Shown: one piece after another, positions 10,894 to 24,333 of the stretch | Layout: each line of letters begins with the position of its first letter | Position numbering within the stretch: position 1 is the first letter of the stretch | Assembly: GCF_029852145.1 (NCBI RefSeq) | Contig: NC_079969.1 | Coordinates: 13,490,965 to 13,554,964, forward strand | Source of the DNA: Microplitis mediator | Lineage: Eukaryota; Arthropoda; Insecta; Hymenoptera; Braconidae | Length of the DNA stretch: 64,000 nt | Reading direction: 5' to 3' | Notes under the pieces: generated by a model | The model's input: only the letters and a program-made list of their open reading frames with translations | The model's database searches: none | Told to the model about the DNA's origin: nothing | Translations under genes and position numbers: made by a program

Positions 10894-11036
10894 GTAGGGT
10901 AAGTGATTCATAATGTGTCAGCGCGATGCGTTTAGCACGAGTCGCAAGTGAGCAGGCACGAGCGAAGCGAGTGCATACTACGCACCGGAGACGAGTGCTA
11001 AACACATCGCGGGTGACGGATTATGACTTACCCTAC
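10894..11036. mobile_element. Fold-back MITE, 143 bp
   Basis: The ends are GTAGGGTAAGT...ACTTACCCTAC with imperfect complementarity extending about 45 bp inward (TCAGCGCGATGCGTTTAGCAC against GTGCTAAACACATCGCGGGTGA). The centre is GC-rich. There is no coding capacity. Confidence 0.6.
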
Positions 11037-11051
11037 ATGTTGTGCCCATAG

Positions 11052-11376
11052 TTTTATTCAACTCATATGCGCTATCCACGTTTTATTAATCGCCTTAAAG
11101 GCGAAGTCTTAATAGCTGTTTAGTGACATGGTGAAAAAAAACATTCGGCATCACAACCTTGGCTACTCAATGGGTAACAACAGGGAATTGTAATTACCCC
11201 ATATTCAGTAAGAGCTTGAAAAATAGTTACGTTTATTTTCATTACGTCACAATGGCCGGGATAGTAGACATCTTTATTGGGTTTTGACAAATAATTTTTC
11301 ACCAGTCGATAAACGGCCATTTAGGGTTTGCATTTTAGGCATGGTAAAACGTGAATAGCGCGCATGAGTTGAATAA
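11052..11376. repeat. Inverted-repeat element, about 325 bp
   Basis: The arms TTTTATTCAACTCATATGCG (11052 on) and its near reverse complement (11344-11376, GTAAAACGTGAATAGCGCGC...) flank non-coding sequence. This is a likely second small non-autonomous element directly after the previous one. Confidence 0.5.
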
Positions 11377-11594
11377 TAATTATTTCAGTGCACCACGTGG
11401 CGGGAGGGATATATTGATTTTTATCCCCACTATATCGACCTACTCTCCCTTCGGTCGATATTTTTATATAATATATTCGCGCACATGTGCTACTAACTGA
11501 AATGAAAATATTGATTAAATACATAAAATTCAAAATAACTATCAAAGCATGAATACAATAAACAATAATTTCAATAGTTCATAAATAAATCATA

Positions 11595-12078
11595 ATTAAA
11601 TTAACATTCGTTAAAATTTGTTATCATTACTATAGCTCGGTTATTGTTAATTTTTATGGCTGCATCGCCTAAGACTACTTCAGGAAAAGGCTGGACCTAA
11701 GGTAAATAACCCTCCTCCAGCAAACTATCCTTGACTGGAATCGAATGATAGACGCTTGTCCTTGTTGGTACCAAAAACCATTGGCCCTTAATGCTGCTTG
11801 CAAAAGGTACGGTGTGAGTGGGTATATCGGACAACGCAAGCGTATGCTTAGTATAAGATAATGCCGCTTCTTCTATTTTTAGAATATCGTTGCCGATGAT
11901 ACCAATGCCAGCAACAGGAAAGTCGCCCTGCACTACATGCAATTCGAATTCCTTAGGCAAGGACTCCGATTCGAAAATTCTTAACCTAACTACTCCTAAT
12001 GTTTGAATAATCTTATTGCTTATTCCAACTAATTCTAGTATCCTATCAGTATCTACTGGTGAATGTGGTTTTAGTAAT
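11595..12078 (-). pseudogene. E5: protease-region fragment of an E3-like pol
   Basis: The translated minus strand matches the second protease domain of E3 Pol. Shared blocks include GIIGNDIL, a FESE...EFELH stretch, ALSYTKHTLAL against ELSYSKHSLTL, and EEGYLP followed by PFP. An in-frame TAG follows EGYLP at about 11697. The fragment lies just inside an LTR plus primer site (12143-13451), so an internal deletion has joined the leader of the element to the middle of pol. Confidence 0.75.
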
Positions 12079-12142
12079 TTTTACGGGAAAGCCGTGAGAA
12101 AAATTAATAAAATTTTTCGTTGCCCGTTTGAATTACTGCAAA

Positions 12143-13451
12143 GTCCCTGTTCAAGCGCCAGTTGACACAAATCGCCTTTCTCTTTTTCCATTCTAACCAG
12201 CAGCTGCCAGAATCCGCGGGTTGAACCCTGGCTTAGACTGGCCTCTACGAAACTATTATTTTTTCTGAGACAGAGCAATGGGCTAGGATTCTTGCAAAGC
12301 AAGAACCCGCACTTATTCCAACACGGCAACGTATGAGAAAATTTATCAACTCACCCCACGGCTTATAAAATTATAGATTATTCTTATCAATAGTCGAATT
12401 ACTATATGTACCCTCGCAGATTTGAATCACGGTGGAAACACGGTGGGTTTGTTCCATTCTACCACTGTGATTACGCGGTGTATCCACCGTGATTCCACGG
12501 TGGCTTGACCACTGTGTATACACAGTGTTCCGACTGTGATTACGCGGTGGATACACCGTGGAACCGCGGTGGTGAAATAGCACAGAGCCACCGTAGAATC
12601 ACGGTGGATGCACCGCGTAATCACAGTGGAAACACCGTGTATACACAGTGGTCAAGCCACCGTGGAATCACGGTGGATACACCGCGTAATCGGAGTGGAT
12701 ACACTGTGTATACCCGGTGGTTAAATGGAACAAACCCACCGTGTAACCACGGTGGATCCACGGTGTTTACACTACCACGGTGTTTCCACCGTGATTCAAA
12801 TCTGCGAGGGATAACTTAATTAATATTTATTTTATCAGACTATTCAATAATCTTACCAGTAAAAAAGGAAATAAACAGGATGAACAGTGATAGATGGAAT
12901 AAAAGGAATCAATCAGAGAATAATGCAAGTTTATTGCCAATTATAATAATAAAAATTACTTACAAGAAAATGCAAGCGCTGGATATAATTTAGAGAGATG
13001 CATGGCACAGTATAATTTTATATTGCGAGTATATCGCCAGTAACGTGCAGTAATATTTAGTTGCACTAACATTATTTATAGTAATCAGTAAACTTGGACT
13101 GTAAAGTATATCGCAAGAGAATTGCTAGTAATACAATTATAACGCAAGTTAATTTCCCGATTTACAAAGTAATTGTCCGTATTAACAAAGTCGCAAATAA
13201 ATTGCTATTATATGACAGTAGAACTAAATTATACGTCTTCTTGTTAATTGATCCAGGATTGAAGTGATTGGCCGATAATTTTGGGCGTAGGGCTAATCTC
13301 GGGACTCTGTCCACCCTTGCAGACATGCATCGACGTGATAATTCGTCATGTAACCACGGCACTATGACTTGTGTAGTTTCAGACGGCAACGAGATGGGGG
13401 AAATTGGGAACCACAAGGCTGAGGATGAAGATGACAATTCACATTGTCTCA
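12143..13451 (-). repeat. E5 LTR with primer-binding site
   Basis: The primer site is 12143-12160 and the LTR is 12163-13451, starting TGACACA and ending ATTGTCTCA. It is related to 8944-9865 over its whole length apart from a 400-bp insertion (12411-12810). GCRA-N5-TYGC palindromes occur at about 12924, 13025, 13108 and 13191. Confidence 0.75.
12411..12810. mobile_element. 400-bp palindromic MITE of CACGGTGG units
   Basis: The terminal inverted repeats begin CCCTCGCAGATTTGAATCAC and the element is flanked by TA on both sides. The inside is built of alternating CCACCGTG/CACGGTGG and GTGTATACACAGTGG blocks, themselves palindromic. The related LTR at 8944-9865 lacks it, which gives an empty-site comparison. 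Long frames inside (for example 12505-12819) are translations of the repeat. A deleted copy lies at 34693-34883. Confidence 0.85.
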
Positions 13452-13676
13452 ATATATATATTAGGGTGGTCCTTATTTTGGACATTTTCGAATTTTTATG
13501 CTCCCAGAGGCTAAACTTGTCGCACTCAAATTTACTTGCCGTATGCAGATTATTGTAAAACCCACAAAAATGTCGCGGTAACAGTTAAATCAGCAAAAAG
13601 CTAATTGGAGAACAAAACAGCGAGCACTAAAATAGTACTCATATCGCATGAATAATAACAAATAGTATGTTTAATT

Positions 13677-14352
13677 CGTGCGGTGTTGCCGATTACCCAA
13701 TCGAGCAAATGAGAGCACTCACTTCCTTCGTGCGCTCAACTTTGCTCTCGTGGGCAATCGACAACTTACCGCACTAGTTGTACAATATACTATTTTAAAT
13801 TTATTACGATCACCTCACAAACTGTTTCAATTACGACAGAAAAAAATTCTCTTAAAGTTTGAGCTCTCAATTCCAACAGGACTACGTGCCACAAATTCTG
13901 TTTTTGTGATTTTTTAAGTTTATGATATTTATTTATAAAAGAGATCTACACTATTAATAATTTATTATAGTTAAAAAATTGTAAATAAATAATTATTTCG
14001 ATACTATAATACACAAAACTATCAACATTTTGTTTATTATTTATTGCTTAATAAAAATAATAAACTTAAAGCTGTCCAACTTATGCAAGCAAATATTGAA
14101 AGAAATTTAATTTATTGATAACATCTTTTAAATGTTGAACTAAGGCGTAATATGATAAGTGGCATAGATATACCGATCTCAGATATCAATTGAATGCATT
14201 ACATATTTTTGAAAAAGACACTAAGTCAAATAAAATTTTAACAAAAAAAATTTTGCGGTAACTCTTCCCGTTAGAATTAAGAGCTTAAACTTTAAGAGAA
14301 TTTTTTCTGTTGTAATTGAAAATGTTTTGAGAGGTGATCGTAATAAATTCGA
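13677..14352. repeat. Nested inverted repeats
   Basis: An inner hairpin at 13677-13776 has arms starting GTGCGGTGTTGCCGATTACC and ending in the near complement. Larger arms pair 13797-13885 (TTATTACGATCACCTCACAA...) with 14266-14352 (...GAGAGGTGATCGTAATAAAT). This looks like fold-back insertions inside the 2.2-kb element. Confidence 0.6.
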
Positions 14353-15020
14353 AAAATCCTTTTGATACACTTTACTGCACATTAACGCACTCTTGTCTTA
14401 TTTAGCAAAGTGCACTTTAATTTCTTTTAAATATATACTTGTTTATAAGAAAAACTCGTCCAAATCTCCTGATTACTGTATTAGTGGAACGAAGATATGC
14501 CGTTCACCCACTTGGGTGCAAAAATGAAAAAAAGTAAGAACTCCTGATAAGGATGCAGTGGTGTGATATATTATTTTTAAAAAAATTTAGATGGAAATAA
14601 TAAAATTATTGTTTTTTATTTTTCATCATACTGTACCACCAAAATTATAGCAGCTGAAAATCTGTAAAAATTCTGAGAAGCAGCTGCTAATAGAAGGATA
14701 AAATCAACAGAGTTTCAAATTTTACGAACAATTACTTTAGCCGGAATAAAAAATTAATTTTTCAATGCCAAAAACCCCGTGTTATTTAAATGGGAAACTT
14801 ACATCGCTGTGCGGCACGGGTTAAAATTGAGAGAGAGACCTCAAACTTTGATGATATTTTTTTAACTTCCCGCTAAAAAATCGACGATTTTCGAAAAATT
14901 GGGAAGTTATTGTTTTCACCCCGATTTGCGAAAATCGAAATTTCATCAGATGTCGACGTTTTAAGGTCCCAGGAAGCTATTCTGACTATTTTCAGAATGA
15001 TGTCCGAGTGTCTGTCTGTA

Positions 15021-15023
<3 letters not shown>

Positions 15024-15059
<36 letters not shown>
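15024..15059. repeat. (TG)n microsatellite
   Basis: About 17 uninterrupted TG units follow TCTGTCTGTATGTATG. Confidence 0.95.
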
Positions 15060-15061
<2 letters not shown>

Positions 15062-15672
15062 ATCAACTTTTCTGAAAATTTCAGATCATTTGATCAAGTA
15101 GACTTGGAAATATTGGCGAATTACGAAAAAAAAAATTTTTTTTTTAGTTTTGTATTGATTTCTTAGAAACGACTTATACGATCAACTTCAAAATCTGATA
15201 AGCTCTAGAACTTGATAAAACGCGTCGATTGCCGCCTTAGCCATCTCAATCGTAGTATTAATTCGAGAGTTATCGCGGGCGAAAGAAATGGTAAAAAACG
15301 GTTTTTTGCGAATATTTTCGAAACAACTGAACCAAACAATTTAAAAATTTTATCAGCTCTAGAACTCATTGGAATACGCCGATTGCCGCCTCAACGATCA
15401 AAATCAGTCAATTCGTTCCTGAGATATCGTGGGAGAAAGAAATGCTAAAATCAGTTTTTTTCGAAAACAATGGCACACAAAAGTATTTTCGAGCTCGAAT
15501 AGCTCGAAAATGTACCCACAACAATGTTTTCGAGCTTGGGAAGCTCGAAAACAGCGGGAAGTTTTGGGGCTGGCCCGCAGGGTCAACCGATAGACAGATT
15601 TTTTTATTTATTTGGAACCACATAAGCCTCTGGGAGCGTAAAAATTCGAAAATGTCCAAAATAAGGACCACC

Positions 15673-15674
<2 letters not shown>

Positions 15675-15749
<75 letters not shown>
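15675..15749. repeat. (TA)n microsatellite
   Basis: A pure TA run of about 75 bp abuts the right end of the 2.2-kb TIR element. It may derive from the TA target. Confidence 0.95.
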
Positions 15750-15754
<5 letters not shown>

Positions 15755-16005
15755 ACCTTGAGAAATATAAAGTTTGTTTAAATACTGAAATAAGCTGGAG
15801 AGAATAGTTCGCGATTAACTGCAAATCTGCATTGAACCGACATCTAGCGATGTTTAATTGCGAGTTCGTTTTGCCGCGTCTGCACGAGCGAATTTGATCT
15901 CCGGCTACCGCCTTAACTCGGTACGCATTCCAATCGCCTCTCGGTGTGTTCAGTGCGAAACGAGCAGTCAAAGGAGAACAACCACAAAGAACCAAATTTC
16001 TAAAA
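15750..16005 (+). promoter_or_regulatory. Putative promoter and 5'UTR of the 16006 gene
   Basis: This is a GC-richer island. It contains CCAAT at about 15930 and an arthropod-type initiator TCAGTG at 15950-15955. The candidate transcript start is about 54 bp upstream of the ATG. No TATA box is evident. Confidence 0.4.
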
Positions 16006-19060
<3,055 letters not shown>

Positions 19061-19147
19061 GTAAGTTTTTTTTTCCCTTTTTTTTTTTTGATTACAGAAA
19101 ACCCTCGAGTTTTTTTTTTTCTAATCTTTTCCCCCCTTTTTTTTCAG

Positions 19148-20262
19148 ATATTGGATGCGAGCCTTGATGGAGGTGGAGTGATTCGTCCCTGGACCCCCTA
19201 CAAGTTTTATTAATATAAATTTTTTTCTTTTGAAAAGAAACTTAGTTAAATATAAATTTTTTTTTTTTTTAAAGAAAAATAATAATTTTAATAAACAATT
19301 TGGCTAAAAAAAATTTGGTTTCAGACTAATATATTTTTTTTTTCTTTTTCACCCCCCTTTTTTTTTTATTAATCTATTTAACTAAGTAAGTTATATATAA
19401 GTTAGTTTAATTACTCTAGGTTTTCAGTTTTTCTTAATTAGAGGTAAGTGAATTTTAGTTTAATTTCCCCCTTTAGATTTAGACGTAATTTAAAATTTTT
19501 TTTTTTTTTTGGCCGCATGGGATGGAGAGAGCGCGCGATAGGTTTAATCGGGACGTGAGAGGGAGAGAGAGAGACCGTTGCGCGACCGTGAACGACAGCT
19601 GTCGCTAATCAGTCTCTTCTTTGCCCGCGTTCGCAACTCTCGCGACGGTGTGACATCAATGAGATGCTAAATATCAACCGCTGAATTGATCTTAGATTTA
19701 CCGGCAAGTGTCTCCATCTTACAGTCACTGAAAGGACTGTTCTCTAAACCAGCTTATTTCGTGTATAAATCAATGGTATGACTTATCATAAATAAATGGA
19801 ATAATTGATGGCTTTTGATGATAATGTTGAAGAATTCACCTTGAAAATTTAAGAATGAAGGTCACTTATATGAGTAGCATGCATGTGGAATGATTTTTAG
19901 AGATTATTCTCAATATACCCATTGATGTTTCAGTGGGATATTTATGGGAGTTTTTGAGAATTCTTTTCGTTATTTTTCGTATATCGCTTTGTTTTATTCA
20001 AGGTCTGTTTTTAATTTGCTGATTTAGCAAGGCCACGGTTATTATTATGTTTTTTTTTCTTTATATAGTGAGAAAAGATGATTTTTAAACATAGTGTTTT
20101 ACATCGAGTTATTCTTAAAGCTAGTGGACGTTCGTTACAGCTGAGGAGTAAGTCGGTATTAGAACCCATTTTCAATTTAAAAATAAGGAATTTGATAACT
20201 CCTTGTTTGAAAAATTTTTATTTATACACTGCAATTCATAATTTCAGGATTTATCATTGAAA
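19148..20262. other. 3'UTR and intergenic DNA with a GA-rich promoter-like block
   Basis: Long T-runs and A-runs fill 19200-19510. A GC-richer segment at 19512-19650 contains GAGAGGGAGAGAGAGAGACC and several CGCG sites, plausibly a promoter of the next gene. A 60-codon frame at 20078-20260 has no recognisable content. Confidence 0.35.
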
Positions 20263-20727
20263 ATGTGTTTTACTCGCCAACCTGTTGAGATTGCTGATCC
20301 AGAAATGGGTCTTTTACCGGTTTTACTGAATGAAATTTTGATTGAGGTGCTAGCTCGTTGGTATCTAGATTCGGATCCAATCTCTTTGTCGTTTCTCATC
20401 AGTATGAGGTTGATTGGATCCATTCGATAGCACCACCCTTGCCCCCGATAGAAGCGGGTGGTCGCGCTCTTACCTTACTAGAGGTATTTTTATATACTCA
20501 TATATATAATATAAAGAGGAATTCTTTAAAAATGTTATTTTTGATCATTTTAGTATGTCGTGACCAATTTACATTGGTATTTTACGGACGATGCTCTCAT
20601 CGGTAACAGCTATTTAATGGGAGTTTTGAGACATATGCGTCACATTCGAGGATGCAGAAATAATTTGCGTTTGTTAAATTCTACTTTGAAAGATTCTACT
20701 ATCGCCTGGCTTTTCAAAAGGCGTTAA
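20263..20727 (+). CDS. Small spliced gene, possible F-box-like N-terminus, function unknown
   Basis: The ATG at 20263 follows a splice-like TTTCAG at about 20245-20250. The first exon reads MCFTRQPVEIADPEMG, then LLPVLLNEILIEVLARWYL, which resembles an F-box helix. The last exon, 20554-20727, is open for 57 residues (YVVTNLHWYFTDDALIG...AWLFKRR) and ends TAA. AATAAA follows at 20745. The intron 20484-20553 (70 bp, GTATTT...TTTTAG) joins in phase 0 to a frame open back to 20346. That frame differs from the MCFT frame. Either a 56-bp intron 20347-20402 (GTGCTA...CATCAG) links them in phase, giving an intact gene of about 110 residues, or one base is lost and it is a pseudogene. Confidence 0.45.
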
Positions 20728-20941
20728 TGTTTTGGATTTTGACCGAATAAATTGCGAATGAATTAAAAAATGTATAGCGTTTTATTTCTATAGTCTTTAA
20801 GAATCATTCTCATTATTTTATTCTTAAGTTCAGTTTGTGTGACTTCAACAACCGTTCTCACAGCTAGCGCGTCTTGTTACCGCTGACGGTGCGTTTGTGC
20901 GTTAAGTCAGGCATTCAGTCATCTGATTTGAAACTGGTACA

Positions 20942-21420
20942 ATGTGCAAGTCTTTCGGTCAGAAGTATAACCTTGGGGATCCCATTTATTATTTTATAAG
21001 ATCCTATTCCGAATTTATTTATATTCGGAGGATTTTGCAATTTGGGCCCCCAACATTCATACTTGTGAGTGTTATAATACCTGTGGTGTGCGTAATAATT
21101 TGCTACACGTAAGTGTTGAAGTGAAAAGTCTAGTTGGTCGTGATTTTAGTGTTATTTAAAATGTCGGTTTGTTTGTCTAGTATTATTTGAGTCGGGGTTC
21201 TCTGCCGGACTGCCCATCCCGTCTAAAGCGCGAGCTTTTTTTGGCATGGAGTAAGCATCTTTGGAGGAAAAAGGACGAGGACTTGGATGATTGGATGGAG
21301 AATTGGAAATCTATTTCCTGGCTATTTAGGGAGGATGGAGAAGATGAGCCGGAAGAAGAGGAATTCGAGATGGAGGAAGAAAATGGGGCAATTCGGTTAT
21401 CTACAGCGTTCGCTGGGTAA
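20942..21420 (+). CDS. Small two-exon membrane protein with acidic tail, unknown function
   Basis: Exon 1, 20942-21108, encodes MCKSFGQKYNLGDPI... and ends in a single hydrophobic segment (FILVSVIIPVVCVIICY). Its donor is GTAAGT, phase 2. Exon 2, 21192-21420, is entered after ...TATTTGAG and restores the frame into RGSLPDCPSRLKREL...; the tail carries WSKHLWRKKDEDLDDWMENW and a long Glu-rich run, ending AFAG. A one-pass protein of about 131 residues with a basic then acidic cytoplasmic domain is predicted. An alternative donor, GTGAGT, lies at 21065. An ATTAAA site at about 21474 could end the transcript. No family is recognised. Confidence 0.5.
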
Positions 21421-22192
21421 CCAAAGTGATGTTACTACTTGCAAGTCAAGTTAGCTGTCTGTTTCTCTTTTTTTATTAAAGAGAAAATGAGCCTAAAGAT
21501 CGTGTGTTCCTTCTTTTATCCCGAATATTCGCCCATTCTTATTAAACAAAAGTATACAACTTGGATAAAGTTACTATGCAAGTGTATAAGTAGCGAAAAC
21601 TGGTTTCCCTTCCATTTTTAACTTTTGGGGTTTTATCTTTGTTACTACGGCGCAATTTTTCAATTCGCCAGGTAAGTATTTTCAATTTATTACGGAACAT
21701 ATGACTAGTCTGAGGTGAGTAACATTCTGGAGTTGGTTTTTGAAAGAAAAATTTCCATCTATTTACTGCTTCCATTTTCTTTGTTATAGGTGATGAAAAG
21801 GAGTTTTTTTTTTTAAGGAGTTTCCATGGGGTTTAAATGTTTTTTTAAAATGAGAATTTGGCAGAGAAATGACGTCCTGTAAGAAAATTTTGTCAAGGCC
21901 GTGATAATATTTGTCATCGGCTGTCATCTGCGTTCGGATTCGCGCATGCGTTGAGAAAGGTAAACGTTTAAATAATTTTCTATAGTTTGAAAAGTAATTT
22001 CGCGGTTTTTAACAGGGATTTACCAATTATCCTGCTTCCTCGAATGTTTAGGTGATTTTAAATTTCTTCAATGGTTTAAATGTAAAAATCTATTATTAAA
22101 TTTTCCTTCTTTTTCCAAAATTTATCATATAACTTAAGTCTAGTAATATCTTTATTAGTTAATTTTTCTGTTTATCTTTTAAAAATAAAGTG
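21421..22192. other. Intergenic AT-rich DNA
   Basis: I see no gene or clear repeat. The 3' LTR expected for E2 is not recognisable here. Confidence 0.4.
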
Positions 22193-22335
22193 GTGGTAAA
22201 ATAGGAATCCTCTTCGAAGATACTATGGATATGGTTAAATGAATACCAAAATTTGTAAATGTTTTCCAAAATGGCCCCTTAAATTACTTCGGGGTCAGTT
22301 TCTAAATAATTAGAAGAGGATTGCTATTTTATCAC
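22193..22335. repeat. 143-bp inverted-repeat element
   Basis: The arms GTGGTAAAATAGGAATCCTC (22193 on) and their complement at 22313-22335 match at 21 of 23 positions. An inner CCCCTT...GGGG stem lies at about 22275-22295. It could be a mini-MITE or a folded 3'UTR of E2. Confidence 0.6.
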
Positions 22336-22381
22336 GCGAATTTAGTGCGATTATACATTATTCTTATCTCGTTTAGGTTGA

Positions 22382-24295
22382 TTATATTGGCGCGTTGTAA
22401 TCGGAGAGACGGAGACCTCTTGAAGTACGAGTTATAGTTGTTTTGCTGTTTGCAGAGGAGGAGACACGACTTGATGTCGACGGATGCTCTTGGAGTTCAA
22501 TGACCTCTGGTTGGTCCTTAGATTGGACTGCCTTTGGTTTGAGATCAGAGGTACGTTTGGTTTCTATTATTGTCTTATGTAGTACCTCGCCTGGCTGCTT
22601 ATTTTTCTTATAGGTGAAGCAGCGCCTCTTGCCTGACCAGATACAACATTTGAGGAAAACTGGAACGACGAGAATGACACACAAGATGACGAGGATGGAC
22701 ATATTTCCCGCCGTCATCGTTCGTTGTATCTCGTCCTCCTGATGATGCAGCGCTATTTCAGACATCCGGTTTTCTGTTTCTTCCAATCCTCCTCCCCAGG
22801 GTTGGAATTTATCGATTGTGTTTAACGGGTCGATGCTTTTTTTGAAAAGAAACCCTGAGACTTTGGACTCAGCTGTTAAATTTGTTGACAGTGTTTCTAA
22901 GGTTAAATTTAACTTCGGCAGCGTGATATTCAGCTGGGTGATTTCTTTATCTCTACTTTTGATTAAGTATTTTCCGTTTTTCGTTTCGCATCTGCCCCGA
23001 ATATGGATCATCCCTGTTCCATTGATGTAGTAATCTTTTTCGACTGGGTCCAAACATTTGAGACTTAATTTTTCCTCTTTGCAGGTCGAATAAGCCCAAG
23101 AGTTTGGTTGATTAAGCTTTATCCACGTAGTTTTGCAGTCGGGGATAATGCGGATGTTGCAAGTTCTCGAAATGTCTTCTGTCGATTTCAAGAGCAGCTT
23201 CATTTCGCAGTCGACTTCTTCAGGATCTTCTGTAGATTGGAATGGGATATCGGGACGACACGATAGATCTTCTCCGATGGTTCTGCATTTATTTATATAT
23301 TCAGAGTCTGCCAGGAAAAATCTTCGCAGGCCTGGATCTGTAACCAAGAACTTTTTGGATGGTAAAATGGTCAAAGTTTGAATTTTTCCGTTCACGTTTT
23401 CTGGTTTTGGCAACAGTCTCATTTCATACGATAGTAGCGGAATCTTGTGGAACAGAGGCAAGGTTACTATAATGAGTAAATAACCTTTTGCCCTCGCTAC
23501 CTTTACTGTCGATACTGCTGACAAGGTTGAGATGTCCATCCTGTCAATCGGCTGAGGTGGATTTAAATCAGGATGTTTCCGCATGATGTCGACCGTTGCT
23601 TTGTAGAGTTGTTTTGGCGATATCACTTGAGGAGAGAGTCTGCCGGCTTTCGCGTCTTCGATGATGGTTGCGTTTATGAATGCGTGAGTGACGTCCGCAA
23701 GCTTGTTCGGATTGGACTGCATCTGAGCCTCACTCTGAAGGATGGTATTAATCTCACTCTTGACGATGTGAGTGGCGTTCTGTACCAGGTGCACCATTTC
23801 GGCATTATCTTGATACAACTTGTTAATTTCCTTATTAATGTGTTCTTTGTCTTCATAATCCATGGTCCCAAACAATTCTCGAGAAATTGTGCCTATGGAA
23901 CCGAACCATGGGGCTCTCTGGTTACGGTCAAGTGGCGGCGTTTTGAAATTTGTTTCGTCGAGGAGTTGGTCTAAGCGATGTCTGGCCTGGTATATTCCGA
24001 CCTGTACCTCATTTATCATGTCGATTTTCAGATAGTGCATGCAGGACCCGACGTCGATGATCTTGGCACAACCAAGCATGGTTGAATGTATATGTTCCAA
24101 CTCAAAGGGGTACAGGTCTACCAACCCCTTGACGTTAATGGAAGAAATGATGCACTAATTTTCTTCAACCAAGTGGATCTTCTTAAATGTGTCATGCAAT
24201 AACCCTGGGTTGTCCGCCAATGGTTGGATGGTCATGACGTCCTTGGATCGGCTGCTTTCTATGATGATGATCAAGAATATCAACAATGGCTTCAT
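22382..24295 (-). pseudogene. env: E2 envelope gene (errantivirus Env, F-protein-like), one early stop
   Basis: The frame starts at 24295 with MKPLLIFLIIII, a signal peptide, 39 bp after the integrase stop. An in-frame TAG at 24155-24157 breaks it after 46 codons. The same frame then stays open for about 590 codons to 22382. Visible hallmarks are a furin-like site RNQR followed by APWFGSIG and LFGTMD, typical of the fusion-peptide region shared by insect errantivirus Env and baculovirus F proteins. There is one C-terminal membrane anchor (MSILVILCVILVVPVFL), then a Cys-rich, basic cytoplasmic tail. Length fits the family. The product would be a surface glycoprotein for cell entry; as read it is truncated. 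Confidence 0.88.
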
Positions 24296-24333
24296 GGTGA
24301 TAAATTATTTCCTTGGATCTGAAACAGAGAACT

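Larger units (their letters stand above)
13461..15676. mobile_element. 2.2-kb non-autonomous TIR element
   Basis: A 50-bp, almost perfect terminal inverted repeat begins TTAGGGTGGTCCTTATTTTG at the left (13461-13512), with its complement at 15625-15676. TA dinucleotides flank it, so a Tc1/mariner-like TA target is likely. No transposase frame exists inside. The interior holds nested palindromes and a (TG)n tract. Confidence 0.75.

Noticed and set aside
12505..12819. 104-codon frame on the plus strand, and overlapping frames on the minus strand
   Set aside because: They are translations of the palindromic MITE (TVYTQ, RITVDTPRNHSG repeats), open only because the repeat unit lacks stops in several frames.
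15442..15807. Frames on both strands with long YIYIYI runs
   Set aside because: Read-through of the (TA)n tract and the dispersed repeat.
21040..21420. 3' LTR of E2
   Set aside because: No GGACATAACA terminus, no similarity to 33086-34438, and the stretch contains splice-consistent coding exons.
22382..24295. Host single-copy fusion gene (env domestication)
   Set aside because: Env sits in order behind E2 integrase on the same strand, 39 bp downstream. It is ordinary element content with a stop, without evidence of host use.
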